Assembly (NCBI GenBank): GCA_041391485.1
Contig: JAWKNY010000017.1
Span: forward strand, 13,768 to 77,767
Length of the DNA stretch: 64,000 bases
Direction: 5' to 3'
Source of the DNA: JACKAF01 sp041391485
GTDB taxonomy: Bacteria; Bdellovibrionota; FAC87; UBA2466; JACKAF01
The translations under genes were made by a program, and so were the position numbers. The notes below the pieces were generated by a model that saw nothing but the letters and a program-made list of their open reading frames with translations, had not been told where the DNA came from and searched no databases. Positions 55,281 through 63,948 of this stretch are shown piece by piece (position 1 is the stretch's first letter; each line of letters begins with the position of its first letter).

Positions 55281-56137
55281 ATGAAAACTTTTTCCTTATT
55301 TCATTCGCGGCTTTTCTAGTTTCCTGTAGTAGCACGGAGACCACCGATAATTCTCTTGAGGCGCTTTCGGAACCCAATGGCAGCAAAGCCAAGGTGGAAC
55401 TGGCCGCAGCTCCCGCCCCTGCCGCCGCGGTGCCAGAGATGAAAACGGAAGCCCCCAAACCGAGCGGCGCGGCTGAGGGTGAGGGCGAGAAGAAAAAAGA
55501 AGACAAGAAGACGCCTGTGGCGAAAACAGAGGAGAAAGAACCGGGCTCGCTGTGGAGTGCCGGATCGCATTGGAACGCGATTTTCTCTCTAAGAACGTTT
55601 CGACGGGAAGGCGATAGCTTTCTGGTTCTTCCGACCGAGGCATTTAGAAACAAGCTCAGCCGCATCGTAGCGGAATTCAAAAAAGACGAACGGGGGACCG
55701 CCCAGTTTGAAGAGCGCAATTTTATACTCACCCTTCGCGAAGCGGAAGAAGGGGGCACCTTCAAAGTATCGGGGGCCTACAACTTCCTTTTTGGCGGCGA
55801 ACCCGTATCGGTCGAGATGGAAGGTCGTGTGAGAGAGCGCGAGATCCGTGAGGACGACTCCATTAGTAGTGACGGCTTAATTGATGCGGAGTTTAAGGTA
55901 GTCGGGGCCGAGGCTGCTAAAAAGAAAGAGGACAAAGAAGCGGCCAACGATCCCTCCAAAAACGCGAAGGCAGCCAAAGACGAGCCTGAAAAGAAGAAGG
56001 TCGTTGAGACCGTTAAAGATCCAAACACGAATGCTGCCAAAAAGAAACGCCGAGCTATCGACCGCTTTGAGAAAAGTAAGTCGGGTACGAAGGTAGCGAA
56101 TGTCGACGAAAAGGACGAAACCAATGAAGAAAATTAA
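55281..56137 (+). CDS. flgH: L-ring protein FlgH with long charged tail (one frameshift)
   Basis: About 285 residues. ATG 55281 has GAGGT six bases upstream; a T run one base short (near 55290) breaks the signal peptide, which reads SFAAFLVSC in the other frame (lipobox). A low-complexity Ala/Lys/Glu linker (about 25-95) precedes GSLWSAGSHWNAIFS, the FlgH core, and a beta-rich region. After about residue 210 come roughly 75 residues rich in Lys, Glu and Ala that typical FlgH (about 230 residues) lacks. FlgH forms the outer-membrane ring of the basal body. Its stop lies 14 bases inside flgI. Confidence 0.8.
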
Positions 56138-57236
56138 TTCGTTTCTTTTGCTGGCAGTGATGGGCTTGGTGATGGCGGGAGCTCCTGCTTCCGTAGAAGC
56201 CGCTCGTCTTAAGGATGTTGCGCATTTAAAGGGCGTTCGTGACAACCAGCTCTGGGGTTATGGCCTGGTGGTGGGCCTTGCCGGAACAGGCGACAACCGT
56301 CATGAGATAACAGAAAGCTCGTTAAATTTGATGCTGAAGGGGCTTGGCGTCGATCTGAAATCCAAGCGGGTTGAAACAAAAAACGCTGCCGCCGTACTTG
56401 TCAGCGCGAAAATTCGACCGTTCATGGGAACGGGCGGCCGCATGGATGTAACGGTTTCTTCCATAGGGAGTTCGACTTCTCTAGAAGGCGGAACTCTCGT
56501 AATGACCCCTTTGCAGGCCGCGGACGGAAAAGTCTACGCGATCGCCGAAGGCAAGATTATTACCAACATGCGAACGGGCAAGGGCACCAAATTTCTACGT
56601 CAGTCCTTAGTCACGGGGTACGTACCGGAAGGTGCACTGCTGGAAAAAGAGGTAAAATTTGATTTCGCCAAGCAAAGAAGCCTCCGCTATTTACTCACGA
56701 ACCCCGATTTTACGACCGCGACGAGGGTGGCGCACGGGATCAATACGGAACTCGGGGCTCGGTGGGCAACGGCAAAAGATGCCGGGACCGTCGATCTGGA
56801 TCTACCCGAAGGATTTGTTGGAAACCCTGTGGAGCTTGCGGCTCGTATCGAAAATGTGAATGTGGAAACCGATCAGCGTGCCACCATCGTCATTAACCAG
56901 AGAACCGGCACGGTAATCATGGGTAAGGACGTTGAGATTGCCCCCTCAAGTATCTCCCACAATAACTTACGAATTGATATTGAAGCTCCCGAAAATAAGG
57001 CGCCACAAGAGACGGCACCCAATCAACCGCCTGTGCGTGGTATCTCGTCCCTGCAGGCTAGAGATATCGACGGGGGAGCTCCTCTTGGTAGCGTTATTGC
57101 GCTAAAAGGTGGAACCAATGTTTCGGACGTCGCTTCTAGCTTAAATAGTTTGGGGGCGGCGCCAGATGATTTAATCCTCATCCTTCAGGCGCTTAAAGCC
57201 AGCGGCGCGCTGACGGCGGAGGTGATCACACGATGA
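56124..57236 (+). CDS. flgI: P-ring protein FlgI
   Basis: 370 residues from ATG 56124, with AAGGA upstream. Signal peptide (FLLLAVMGLVMAGAPASVEA). Family motifs are strong: LKDVAHLKGVRDNQLWGYGL, VVGLAGTGDN, KNAAAVLVSAKIRPF and the long central domain ending VVINQRTGTVIMGKDVEIAP. FlgI builds the peptidoglycan-embedded ring. It overlaps flgH upstream and flgJ downstream, so translational coupling is likely. Confidence 0.95.
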   Translation: MKKINSFLLLAVMGLVMAGAPASVEAARLKDVAHLKGVRDNQLWGYGLVVGLAGTGDNRHEITESSLNLMLKGLGVDLKSKRVETKNAAAVLVSAKIRPFMGTGGRMDVTVSSIGSSTSLEGGTLVMTPLQAADGKVYAIAEGKIITNMRTGKGTKFLRQSLVTGYVPEGALLEKEVKFDFAKQRSLRYLLTNPDFTTATRVAHGINTELGARWATAKDAGTVDLDLPEGFVGNPVELAARIENVNVETDQRATIVINQRTGTVIMGKDVEIAPSSISHNNLRIDIEAPENKAPQETAPNQPPVRGISSLQARDIDGGAPLGSVIALKGGTNVSDVASSLNSLGAAPDDLILILQALKASGALTAEVITR

Positions 57237-57514
57237 AAATTGAAGCACCAGTCGTAGCGCCAGCGGTGAGCGAGAAGGACAAGGCGGGTTTGCAAGCGGT
57301 GAGCCGACAGTTTGAGTCCTTACTTGTCAATCAGCTCGTCAATACCATGCGCCAAACGGTCAACCATGATGGCGTTATCCCGCAAGGGCAGGCCGAAAAA
57401 GTATATCAATCGATGTTGGATACTGAGTACGCCAAACAAATCTCAGAAAGCGGATCGATGGGGCTGGGCGACATGCTGTATAGGCATATGTTGCAGACCC
57501 TAGAGGGCCGGTGA
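57233..57514 (+). CDS. flgJ: Rod-binding protein, FlgJ N-terminal domain only
   Basis: 93 residues covering the FlgJ rod-binding domain (VSRQFESLLVNQLVNTMRQT, MLDTEYAKQISESGSMGLGD). The C-terminal muramidase domain of enteric FlgJ is absent, as in many bacteria with single-domain FlgJ. A separate SLT-domain gene lies at the end of this cluster (61631-62071). Start overlaps the flgI stop (ATGA). Confidence 0.92.
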   Translation: MKIEAPVVAPAVSEKDKAGLQAVSRQFESLLVNQLVNTMRQTVNHDGVIPQGQAEKVYQSMLDTEYAKQISESGSMGLGDMLYRHMLQTLEGR

Positions 57515-57535
57515 TAGAATAAGAATAGGAGGGCT

Positions 57536-57874
57536 ATGACCATGAAGGTCACCAACAATCCCCCTGCCGAAGCCACTCAAGTTCTGGAAAAGACACGGAC
57601 GACGCGCCCTGGCGAGCGTAGCGACAATGCTGCACGATCCGCGGTGTCTCCGAAAGTCCAATCCGCATCCCAGGTCGAGATCTCTGATAACGCACGGTTG
57701 TTGCAAAAGGCCGTGGAACTCGTACAAGGCTCCGATGCCGGAACACGAGCAGAGAAAATCGCCGCGATCAAAGACAGCATTCGTAACGGCACCTACTCTG
57801 TGGATAATGAACGCCTTGCCGATCGTATCGTAGAAGAGCACCTTCTCACGAGTTTCGGTAAGAACCACCTGTAG
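57536..57874 (+). CDS. flgM: Anti-sigma-28 factor FlgM
   Basis: 112 residues from ATG 57536. The C-terminal half shows the FlgM pattern: VEISDNARLLQKAVELV, then EKIAAIKDSIRNGTYSVDN and ERLADRIVEE. The N-terminal third is polar and probably disordered. FlgM holds FliA until the hook-basal body is complete and is then exported. It follows flgJ by 21 bases. Its target FliA is encoded at 2.4 kb. Confidence 0.88.
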   Translation: MTMKVTNNPPAEATQVLEKTRTTRPGERSDNAARSAVSPKVQSASQVEISDNARLLQKAVELVQGSDAGTRAEKIAAIKDSIRNGTYSVDNERLADRIVEEHLLTSFGKNHL

Positions 57875-57920
57875 CAGGGTATTCTCTTTTTTTACTTCAT
57901 AATTCTGTGTGGGCACTCCT

Positions 57921-58409
57921 ATGTCCAATAGCACCCTTGATCTATCTTCCTCCATCAACCTCATGAAGCGTAGCGAGGAGTTGTGTTTACAGCTTCAGGA
58001 TTGCTTGCGCGACGAGCGCCGAGCGCTGATTGAGTTTCGCATGGAGGATATGCTTCAGAACAACATTCGAAAGCAGTCGCTTTTGAGCGATCTGCTCTCC
58101 ACAAAAAAATATCTGGAAGCCAACCTCCAAGAGCACTTTGGCACTCAAAACCTACTCATGATCGGCGAGGGGCTCAGAGGAGAAGATAGGGATGCCTGGC
58201 TGGCGGCGGTAGAGAGCTGGCAGCGGGAGTGGGAACTTACTCGTGAGAAATGCAGGATGAACCAAAAGTTTATCCAGCACTCGCTTAAGAATCTCAATCT
58301 TTTTGCAGATAATTTTCGACGCCTTTTGGGCGTGCACAGTGTGTACTCCAAACAAGGCAGGGAAGTAGATATCCAAACTGAAGGCAGTGTACTGAAAGCG
58401 GAATACTAA
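57921..58409 (+). CDS. flgN: FlgN-type flagellar export chaperone
   Basis: 162 residues from ATG 57921. All-helical: NLMKRSEELCLQLQDCLRDE, the FlgN-like first helix, then a long coiled-coil-like region (LLSDLLSTKKYLEANLQEH). FlgN delivers FlgK and FlgL to the export gate. Position directly before flgK, with its stop overlapping the flgK start, supports the call more than sequence alone, which is weakly conserved in this family. Confidence 0.8.
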   Translation: MSNSTLDLSSSINLMKRSEELCLQLQDCLRDERRALIEFRMEDMLQNNIRKQSLLSDLLSTKKYLEANLQEHFGTQNLLMIGEGLRGEDRDAWLAAVESWQREWELTREKCRMNQKFIQHSLKNLNLFADNFRRLLGVHSVYSKQGREVDIQTEGSVLKAEY

Positions 58410-59832
58410 TGGCTATCGATAATATTCTGGAAATTGGTCGCAGTGGTTTGATGGCTCAGCAAGAAGCCATGCAAACGACTTCCAACAATATTTCTAACGT
58501 CAACACCAAGAACTACAGTCGCCAGAGGGCGGAGCTGAATGCGCGTGGAACCAACACCAACTTTGGTTGGCGCACGAGTGGCGGGGGTGTAGATGTCGGC
58601 CGAACAATCCGCATTCATGACCAGTTCATCCAACGCCAGATGCTTGAGGAGTCGAAGTCTTTCGGGAGTTTGAAGGCCCGGGCAGAGAGTTTAGAGCGTA
58701 TCGAAGGTATTGCCCATCACGGACTTACCGATCTGGGCGAACGGGCCAATGAGTTTTTTAGTAGCTTTCGCGAACTATCTCTTAACCCGGAACTTCCCGC
58801 CTTGCGTGTAGCCGTTAAGGAATCGGCCATTAACTTGACCGACGGGTTTAGAAAGACAGCCGATTCGCTTGAGAATTTGCGAAATGAAACAGATCTAAGA
58901 ATTGCCGCAACCGTCGATGAGGTGAATCTCAAAGCCCAGGAACTGGCTGAGCTGAATCGCCGGATTACAGGCGTACCTGCCAACCAGGAACCTCCTCACG
59001 AGTTGATGGATCGCCGTGATGGAGTGGTGGCCGAACTTTCAAAAATGTTGGGTGTTTCGGTCTCCTATGACGAACGCAACACGATGAATATCGTCATTCC
59101 CGGCGTCGGGATTCTGGTACACGGCGCGGAGTTCAACGAGCTGTCCACGTCCCGAACCCCAGGTCGGAATGCCGAGCAGGGTGGCAATATCGATCTCTTT
59201 CTAAAGACTTCCGGAGGCTTTCAGTACGCTACGCGCGGTATCCCGGAGGGGGAGCTGGGTGGCTTGCTAAAAGTGCGCGATGAAACGATCGGAACGACCC
59301 TGCAGTCTCTCGATAGAGTGGCACATTCCTTCATGAAGAAGGTGACGAACTGCACCGCGGGCGAGTGGACTCGATTGGGATTCCGATTTGCTGGCGAATT
59401 TTTGAGACCATGGAGTCCCTGAAGGGCCGCCTACGCCATGAAGCTGAGTGAGTCTTTGCAAAAGATCCTTCCCTCATCATGGTTGGTTATGAGAGAGACG
59501 CACCCAGTGACAACCGAGTCGCCCTTGATATCGCTGGACTCCAGGACGATCGCTACATTATGGAAGGGGGGGCGCAAAATGGGGCCACTCTGAATGAGTC
59601 GATCAATAACATCATTAGTGGAATTGCTAGCCAAACCCACGGGAGTCGACAGATTTACGCGCATCAAAGCGAGATATTGGACCAGTTAGAGAACTACCAA
59701 AAATCCGTTTCCGGTGTGTCTCTGGAAGAAGAAGCCGTCAACATGATGCAGTACCAGGCGGCCTTCAATGCGGCCGCCAAAACGATGCACGCGGGCGATG
59801 AGATGCTCGAAACTATCCTGAATCTAGTGTAA
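58409..59832 (+). CDS. flgK: Hook-filament junction protein FlgK (frameshifted)
   Basis: About 474 residues. The first 311 residues are in one frame: TSNNISNVNTKNYSRQRAE, RTIRIHDQFIQRQML and the long helical region. Between about 59345 and 59490 the frame is lost several times; fragments read AAYAMKLSESLQK and HSFMKKVNELH in other frames. From 59479 to 59832 the frame is clean, with the C-terminal SVSGVSLEEEAVNMMQYQAA signature. FlgK caps the hook. Several indels within 150 bases look like a local sequence-quality problem. Confidence 0.86.
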
Positions 59833-59836
59833 AAAA

Positions 59837-60728
59837 ATGTCACGCATATCTACTATTCAACTTTACGATAGAGCAAGCGGGAGCATCAGCGAGTCTCGCG
59901 ATCGAGAGAATATCACCTCCCAGAAAGCTTCCACGCTGAAGGAAATTGTTCGTCCTTCTGATGATCCCCGCGGTTGGGCGGTGGCCCAGCAGATTAAGGA
60001 CGAGCTCACCATCCAAGACACGCTTTCTCGAAATGCGGCGTTGGCACGGCACGTTCTGACCGCTACCGAAGACATCTTCAAACAGGCAACGGATCAGGTA
60101 GAGCGGGCCTATGAGTTGGAGTCTAGCGTCTATCTACAAGGGGAATGACGTGCGTACGGCGGCCCTGCAGGAAGTCGAAGAGGTTTACGAGAGCGTCATC
60201 CATAGTTTGAACGCTCGTTACGGCAACCGAACGTTGTTGGGCGGCTTTAAATCGGACAAGCCCGCTTTTAGTGCGAACGGTGAGTATCAAGGCGATAGCG
60301 GGAGTATTGAGATCGAGCTTGAGCGTGGGCAACGCATCCCCATCAATATCAACGGTGCAGAAGCGATTACTGGGGCTGGTGTTGCTAGTTCCGTAAATAT
60401 TACCCAAGTCTTTCAGCGCCTCATTGACGGTCTTAAAAGCGGTGACGATGACCTTATTGGGAGTACCTTCCCCGACTTCCAGAAAGCCGTTTCCCAGCTT
60501 ACCAGCGTGCGTACGGAGATTGGCGCTCGCATGAACCGCATCGATCGCGTGATCTCTAGCTACGAGATGGAAGGCGTTGAGCGAAAAGAAGCCGTCGCAC
60601 AAATCGAGGAAGCCGATCCGGTCAAGGTGTTTACCGAGTTGGCTCGTGATCAAACAGCTTTAAAAGCCACGTTAGACACAGCGCAGAAAATCCTCACAGA
60701 AGTTCCGCCCGACAAACTCTTCCGTTAA
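59837..60728 (+). CDS. flgL: Hook-filament junction protein FlgL (frameshifted)
   Basis: About 297 residues. N-terminal part (59837 to about 60130) has the FlgL start (MSRISTIQLYDRASGSISES) and a helix ending ERAYELES. The frame then shifts near 60125-60145 and continues GNDVRTAALQEVEEVYESVI through QTALKATLDTAQKILTEVPP to TAA 60726-60728. FlgL is the flagellin-like connector between FlgK and filament. Coupled to flgK (four-base gap). Confidence 0.86.
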
Positions 60729-60786
60729 TTTCAAAATTAGGTTTTTTGGTTCAGGAATTGTGGGAACTAGCCGATAAAGTTTGTAG

Positions 60787-61017
60787 ATGCTAGTGCTCAC
60801 CCGCAAACTAGGCGAAACCATCGCCATTGACGACGATATCAAGATTGTTGTCGTTCAGATAAAAGGTAAACAGGTCCGCTTAGGCATTGAAGCGCCGCGT
60901 GAAACCAAGATTCACCGCGAAGAGATTTACCTATCCATCCAAGAAGAAAACAAGTCCGCCGCAGAGTCACAGACTACCAGCCCAAAAAAAGTTGCTAAGA
61001 TACTTCGCGCCAGCTAA
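60787..61017 (+). CDS. csrA: Global post-transcriptional regulator CsrA
   Basis: 76 residues: MLVLTRKLGETIAIDDDIKI, VVQIKGKQVRLGIEAP and HREEIYLSIQEE. The conserved RNA-binding residues, Leu4 and Arg44-equivalent (RLGIEAP), are seen. It dimerises and binds GGA motifs in mRNA leaders. A short polar tail of about 15 residues is extra. No ribosome-binding site is visible ahead of the ATG. It sits 58 bases after flgL and before fliW, the known order for the FliW-CsrA switch. Confidence 0.94.
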   Translation: MLVLTRKLGETIAIDDDIKIVVVQIKGKQVRLGIEAPRETKIHREEIYLSIQEENKSAAESQTTSPKKVAKILRAS

Positions 61018-61067
61018 CATTAATTCCAAAATCCCATCTCATAGTTCGTATTTATCGGCGGAATTAT

Positions 61068-61090
61068 CATAGGGGAATAACCATAGGGGA
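61068..61090 (+). repeat. Direct repeat CATAGGGGA in the fliW leader, candidate CsrA site
   Basis: Nine-base repeat at 61068-61076 and 61082-61090, 14 bases apart; the second copy is the ribosome-binding region, five bases before ATG 61095. Each copy has the GGA core recognised by CsrA. Two sites at this spacing would suit a CsrA dimer and could allow repression of fliW by CsrA. Confidence 0.5.
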
Positions 61091-61094
61091 CTTT

Positions 61095-61628
61095 ATGATC
61101 GTGGAGACCAGTCGGTTTGGTGAATTAAACGTTAGCGAACAGGACATTATTACCATTCCCGAAGGCATGCTCGGTTTTTCGAAAATCGATAAGTACGTAC
61201 TTGTCGAACATACGGACGATTCTCTTTTCCTTTGGCTTCAAGCAGTCAAAAAGCCTTCGGTGGCTTTTCCGCTGCTGGAGCCGCAGCTGTTCGAACTTCA
61301 GTACAAAGTAGAGCTTTGTGACGAAGATAGAAAGATTTTGCAGCTTGAAGATCTCAAGCAAGCTAAGGTGTTTGCCATCATCACGATCCCAAATGATCCC
61401 AGCAAAATGACCGCAAATCTAAAGGCACCCATTGTCGTCAACGTGAAGAAGCGTTTGGCCCGCCAGGTAATTCTGCATGATCAAGATTACCCGATTCGGC
61501 AGGCAATCTTTGCCGATTTACAGCGGCATTGTGCCACCACCCAACGCACTATTTTCCCGCAGAGCGAGGAAAATACCTATCAGATCATTCCGATTTCAGA
61601 GGAGATTGCAATTCCGGCGGAACTGTAA
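61095..61628 (+). CDS. fliW: Flagellar assembly factor FliW
   Basis: 177 residues, slightly longer than the usual 150. Family features: IVETSRFGELNVSEQDIITI, PEGMLGFSKIDKYVLVE, the strand VAFPLLEPQLF and the TANLKAPIVVNVKKRLARQV block. FliW binds CsrA as an allosteric antagonist and also binds flagellin, coupling filament assembly to translation. Preceded by csrA; the last gene of the flagellar operon in this window. Confidence 0.95.
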   Translation: MIVETSRFGELNVSEQDIITIPEGMLGFSKIDKYVLVEHTDDSLFLWLQAVKKPSVAFPLLEPQLFELQYKVELCDEDRKILQLEDLKQAKVFAIITIPNDPSKMTANLKAPIVVNVKKRLARQVILHDQDYPIRQAIFADLQRHCATTQRTIFPQSEENTYQIIPISEEIAIPAEL

Positions 61629-61630
61629 GA

Positions 61631-62071
61631 TTAGCCTTTGAGGCGATCGTAAATACGCAGGACGCGTTTTACGTACTTGCGGGTTTCCTTGAACGGCGGG
61701 ATGCCTTTGTAGCGATCCACATTGTGAGGGCCGGCGTTGTAGGCCGCCAAGGCAAGCTTCAAGTCTCCGCTGTAGCGATTGATAAGGCGACGCAAGTACT
61801 GGCAGGCCCCTTGGAGGTTGTCTAGGGCGTGCAGGGGCTGGTGGATACCGAGCTCGCCGGCCGTTGCAGGCATGACCTGCATGAGTCCCATCGCGCCTTT
61901 TCGCGAAATTGCTCGAGCGTTGTAGTTGGACTCCACTTCCACGACAGCTTGAACGAGCTTTGGGTCCAGGTGTGCCCGGCGCGCGGCATCGGCGACATTT
62001 TGAGTGAACGGGGCTTCCAAAGCGAAGGCCGTAGCACAAAAACCAATAAAAATGAGTAGGGTAGAACGCAA
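61631..62071 (-). CDS. Small exported SLT-domain lytic transglycosylase
   Basis: 146 residues. A signal sequence (LLIFIGFCATAFA) precedes a minimal SLT domain with catalytic Glu in VEVESNYNARA, GAMGLMQVMPATA and LAAYNAGPHNV. Single-domain, so probably a small periplasmic transglycosylase. It converges on fliW, two bases apart. As FlgJ here lacks a muramidase domain, this protein could open the peptidoglycan for rod assembly; this is inference from position. Confidence 0.9.
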   Translation of the reverse strand: MRSTLLIFIGFCATAFALEAPFTQNVADAARRAHLDPKLVQAVVEVESNYNARAISRKGAMGLMQVMPATAGELGIHQPLHALDNLQGACQYLRRLINRYSGDLKLALAAYNAGPHNVDRYKGIPPFKETRKYVKRVLRIYDRLKG

Positions 62072-62156
62072 ATCTAGCTCCTAGGGAAATCGAGCGTCAT
62101 GGATGCTTACGGAATTGGCAAGCCTTTTGTGACGCGGCGGAAAAGCAGTACTAGGC

Positions 62157-63158
62157 TTACAGATAATAGGTGAGTCCGTAGGTGCCTAGGAAAACCGACC
62201 CGGAACCCAGCAAAAAGCGAAAATCCAAGCGAACGTCTGCACCGGCGAGTGGGATGTAGAGGCCCAGCCCGGGTCCGAAGAGGATGCCCCCTGTCGTCAG
62301 GTTTTGAGAGGGAAACCCACGGTGCTCCGCAACGGTTCCCAGGATCATCCCCGCCCCAAAGTTCGCGTGCAAGGAGACGAGCTTGTCCGAAAAGAAAGGG
62401 AGTTTGTAGTTAATCCGTGCTGAGGGCATGAGGTGGGTAAAGACGTCGAGCGTGAGCTGAAGGGCAATATCGGTGTTCAGCGAATAGCCGGCGTACACGC
62501 TTAAGTTCACGGTGCTTCCGGCGGCTCCGTTCGCGGCCATCCGCGCGATTCCAAAGTTGGCTCCCGCGTAGGTGGATGAGGACTTCATCGAAGCCAGTTC
62601 TCTAAAGAGTTCCCGTGTCAGCCCCTTCTCATCGCCCGCGTACTTGTTTTCCGCAACCTGCGCTCCCGGTAGCGGCTGGTACTGGCCTTGGTAGAAGGCG
62701 TTCATCAGGGCGTCGAAGGCTGCCGGAAAGGTGTTTAGGATCAGCTGCTGCGTGAGGACCGTTGTATCCGTAGCGGCGTAGGGCACAGAAGCGGTGACGA
62801 ACTCCTGCGGCCGATTTGAATCAAACAAGAAAAGGGAGAGGCGCTGCGGCTCCACGTAGGAGTAGAGAATGAGCTGGGAATCCAAACGTTCAAAAGTCTG
62901 TTGCAAGTCCTTGGCGGTAAAGCCGGGAATAGAGTAGGCGGAGTACTGAACCACGTACTGACGGGTGCCGTACAAGTATTCGCCGATGTGTTGCTGGAAA
63001 GGAGTGACAACGTTTAGGCCTGTGACGTCGGCCGGGGGAAGGACGGTAATCGAGCGGATGTCAGCGCCGATTTCCTCTCCGCGTCCGGTCGTCGCAAAGA
63101 CCGCAAAAACGAGTAGAACACTAATCAACCACTTTGTGTATTTGTTAGTATCCGACAA
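62157..63158 (-). CDS. Exported protein, possibly outer-membrane beta-barrel
   Basis: 333 residues, from TTG 63158, overlapping the ABC permease stop by 14 bases. A signal sequence (WLISVLLVFAVFATTGRG) is followed by a soluble part (about 30-175) and a C-terminal half with alternating hydrophobic strands and aromatic residues (STVNLSVYAGYSLN, DVRLDFRFLL, TYGLTYYL), ending in Leu after two Tyr, as outer-membrane barrels often end. No family recognised. Operon position behind an ABC-2 exporter suggests a role in the same export or envelope task. Confidence 0.65.
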   Translation of the reverse strand: MSDTNKYTKWLISVLLVFAVFATTGRGEEIGADIRSITVLPPADVTGLNVVTPFQQHIGEYLYGTRQYVVQYSAYSIPGFTAKDLQQTFERLDSQLILYSYVEPQRLSLFLFDSNRPQEFVTASVPYAATDTTVLTQQLILNTFPAAFDALMNAFYQGQYQPLPGAQVAENKYAGDEKGLTRELFRELASMKSSSTYAGANFGIARMAANGAAGSTVNLSVYAGYSLNTDIALQLTLDVFTHLMPSARINYKLPFFSDKLVSLHANFGAGMILGTVAEHRGFPSQNLTTGGILFGPGLGLYIPLAGADVRLDFRFLLGSGSVFLGTYGLTYYL

Positions 63159-63948
63159 TGCCGTACCTCTTGAGAGAGTTTTCGAAAATAAATCCGGGAA
63201 TCAAAAGGGCCGCCCCGGCTACGATGGACAAATAACCCAACGTGAAAGGGAGCTGGCTGGACGAACCGTACAAATAGAGTTGCTGCATCAAGGTAGCGGC
63301 GTGGTAGGTGGGCAGCACTTGAATGACCGGGTGGAGAAAACGGGGGAGCGTCTCAATAGGGTAATAAAAGCAGCTCAAAAAAGTGAGTCCCTGAATGCCG
63401 TAGTCGAAAAGAAAGGACTTTCCTTCCCAGCAAAGGGCCATGGTCGCTCCAATGAGTCCTAACCCGAAAGCAAAGGTGGCGAGCAGGCAGAGAGTCAAGA
63501 ACGAGAAAGCAAAGGCGGTGAAAGACACGTTCGAGAACCACGCAATCAGAGCGAACATGATGCCGCCCATGGCGACATGCACGGTACCGGATCCTAGGAT
63601 GAAGCCAAAGATCATTTCTATCGTCGTTACTGGAGAGATGAGGGTGGCGGTAACGGTTTGCCACCATTTTTCCATGAGCATCTTGGTTCTAAAAACGTAG
63701 ACCGAGGCGAGCATAACACCGTGACAGGTGGTGCCGATAAAAACGAAGGTATGAAAGTTATCTTTATTGACCATTCCCAACGAAAAACTTTCACGCGCAA
63801 GAAAGCCCGCGTAGATGAAGTACATCAGTATCGCGGTTTTTACCGGGCTAATCAGGTTGTTAGCGAGGTACTCAAAGAAAAATCGGGTGTTGAGGCGCCA
63901 TTCTTTGGAAGCGATGGCGAAAATGCGGTTACGAGCGTTGGCGTTCAT
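63145..63948 (-). CDS. ABC-2 type transporter permease
   Basis: 267 residues with six predicted membrane helices and the ABC-2 pattern: an N-terminal amphipathic segment (RIFAIASKEWRLNTRFFFEY), a central block LATFAFGLGLIGATMALCW and the FLSCFYYPIETLPRFLHPVI signature found in NodJ/DRA-type exporters. It would pair with the ATPase encoded just upstream. Its start overlaps the upstream stop (ATGA). Substrate unknown. Confidence 0.88.
   Translation of the reverse strand: MNANARNRIFAIASKEWRLNTRFFFEYLANNLISPVKTAILMYFIYAGFLARESFSLGMVNKDNFHTFVFIGTTCHGVMLASVYVFRTKMLMEKWWQTVTATLISPVTTIEMIFGFILGSGTVHVAMGGIMFALIAWFSNVSFTAFAFSFLTLCLLATFAFGLGLIGATMALCWEGKSFLFDYGIQGLTFLSCFYYPIETLPRFLHPVIQVLPTYHAATLMQQLYLYGSSSQLPFTLGYLSIVAGAALLIPGFIFENSLKRYGIVGY

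Noticed and set aside
60770..60777. GCCGATAA, a sigma-28 -10 element, nine bases before csrA
   Set aside because: The -35 position (60751-60758, TCAGGAAT) does not resemble TAAAGTTT, and the transcript would begin almost at the start codon. Kept only as a curiosity.
61052..61059. GCCGATAA on the minus strand between csrA and fliW
   Set aside because: It points antisense into csrA, and no matching -35 element or gene follows.
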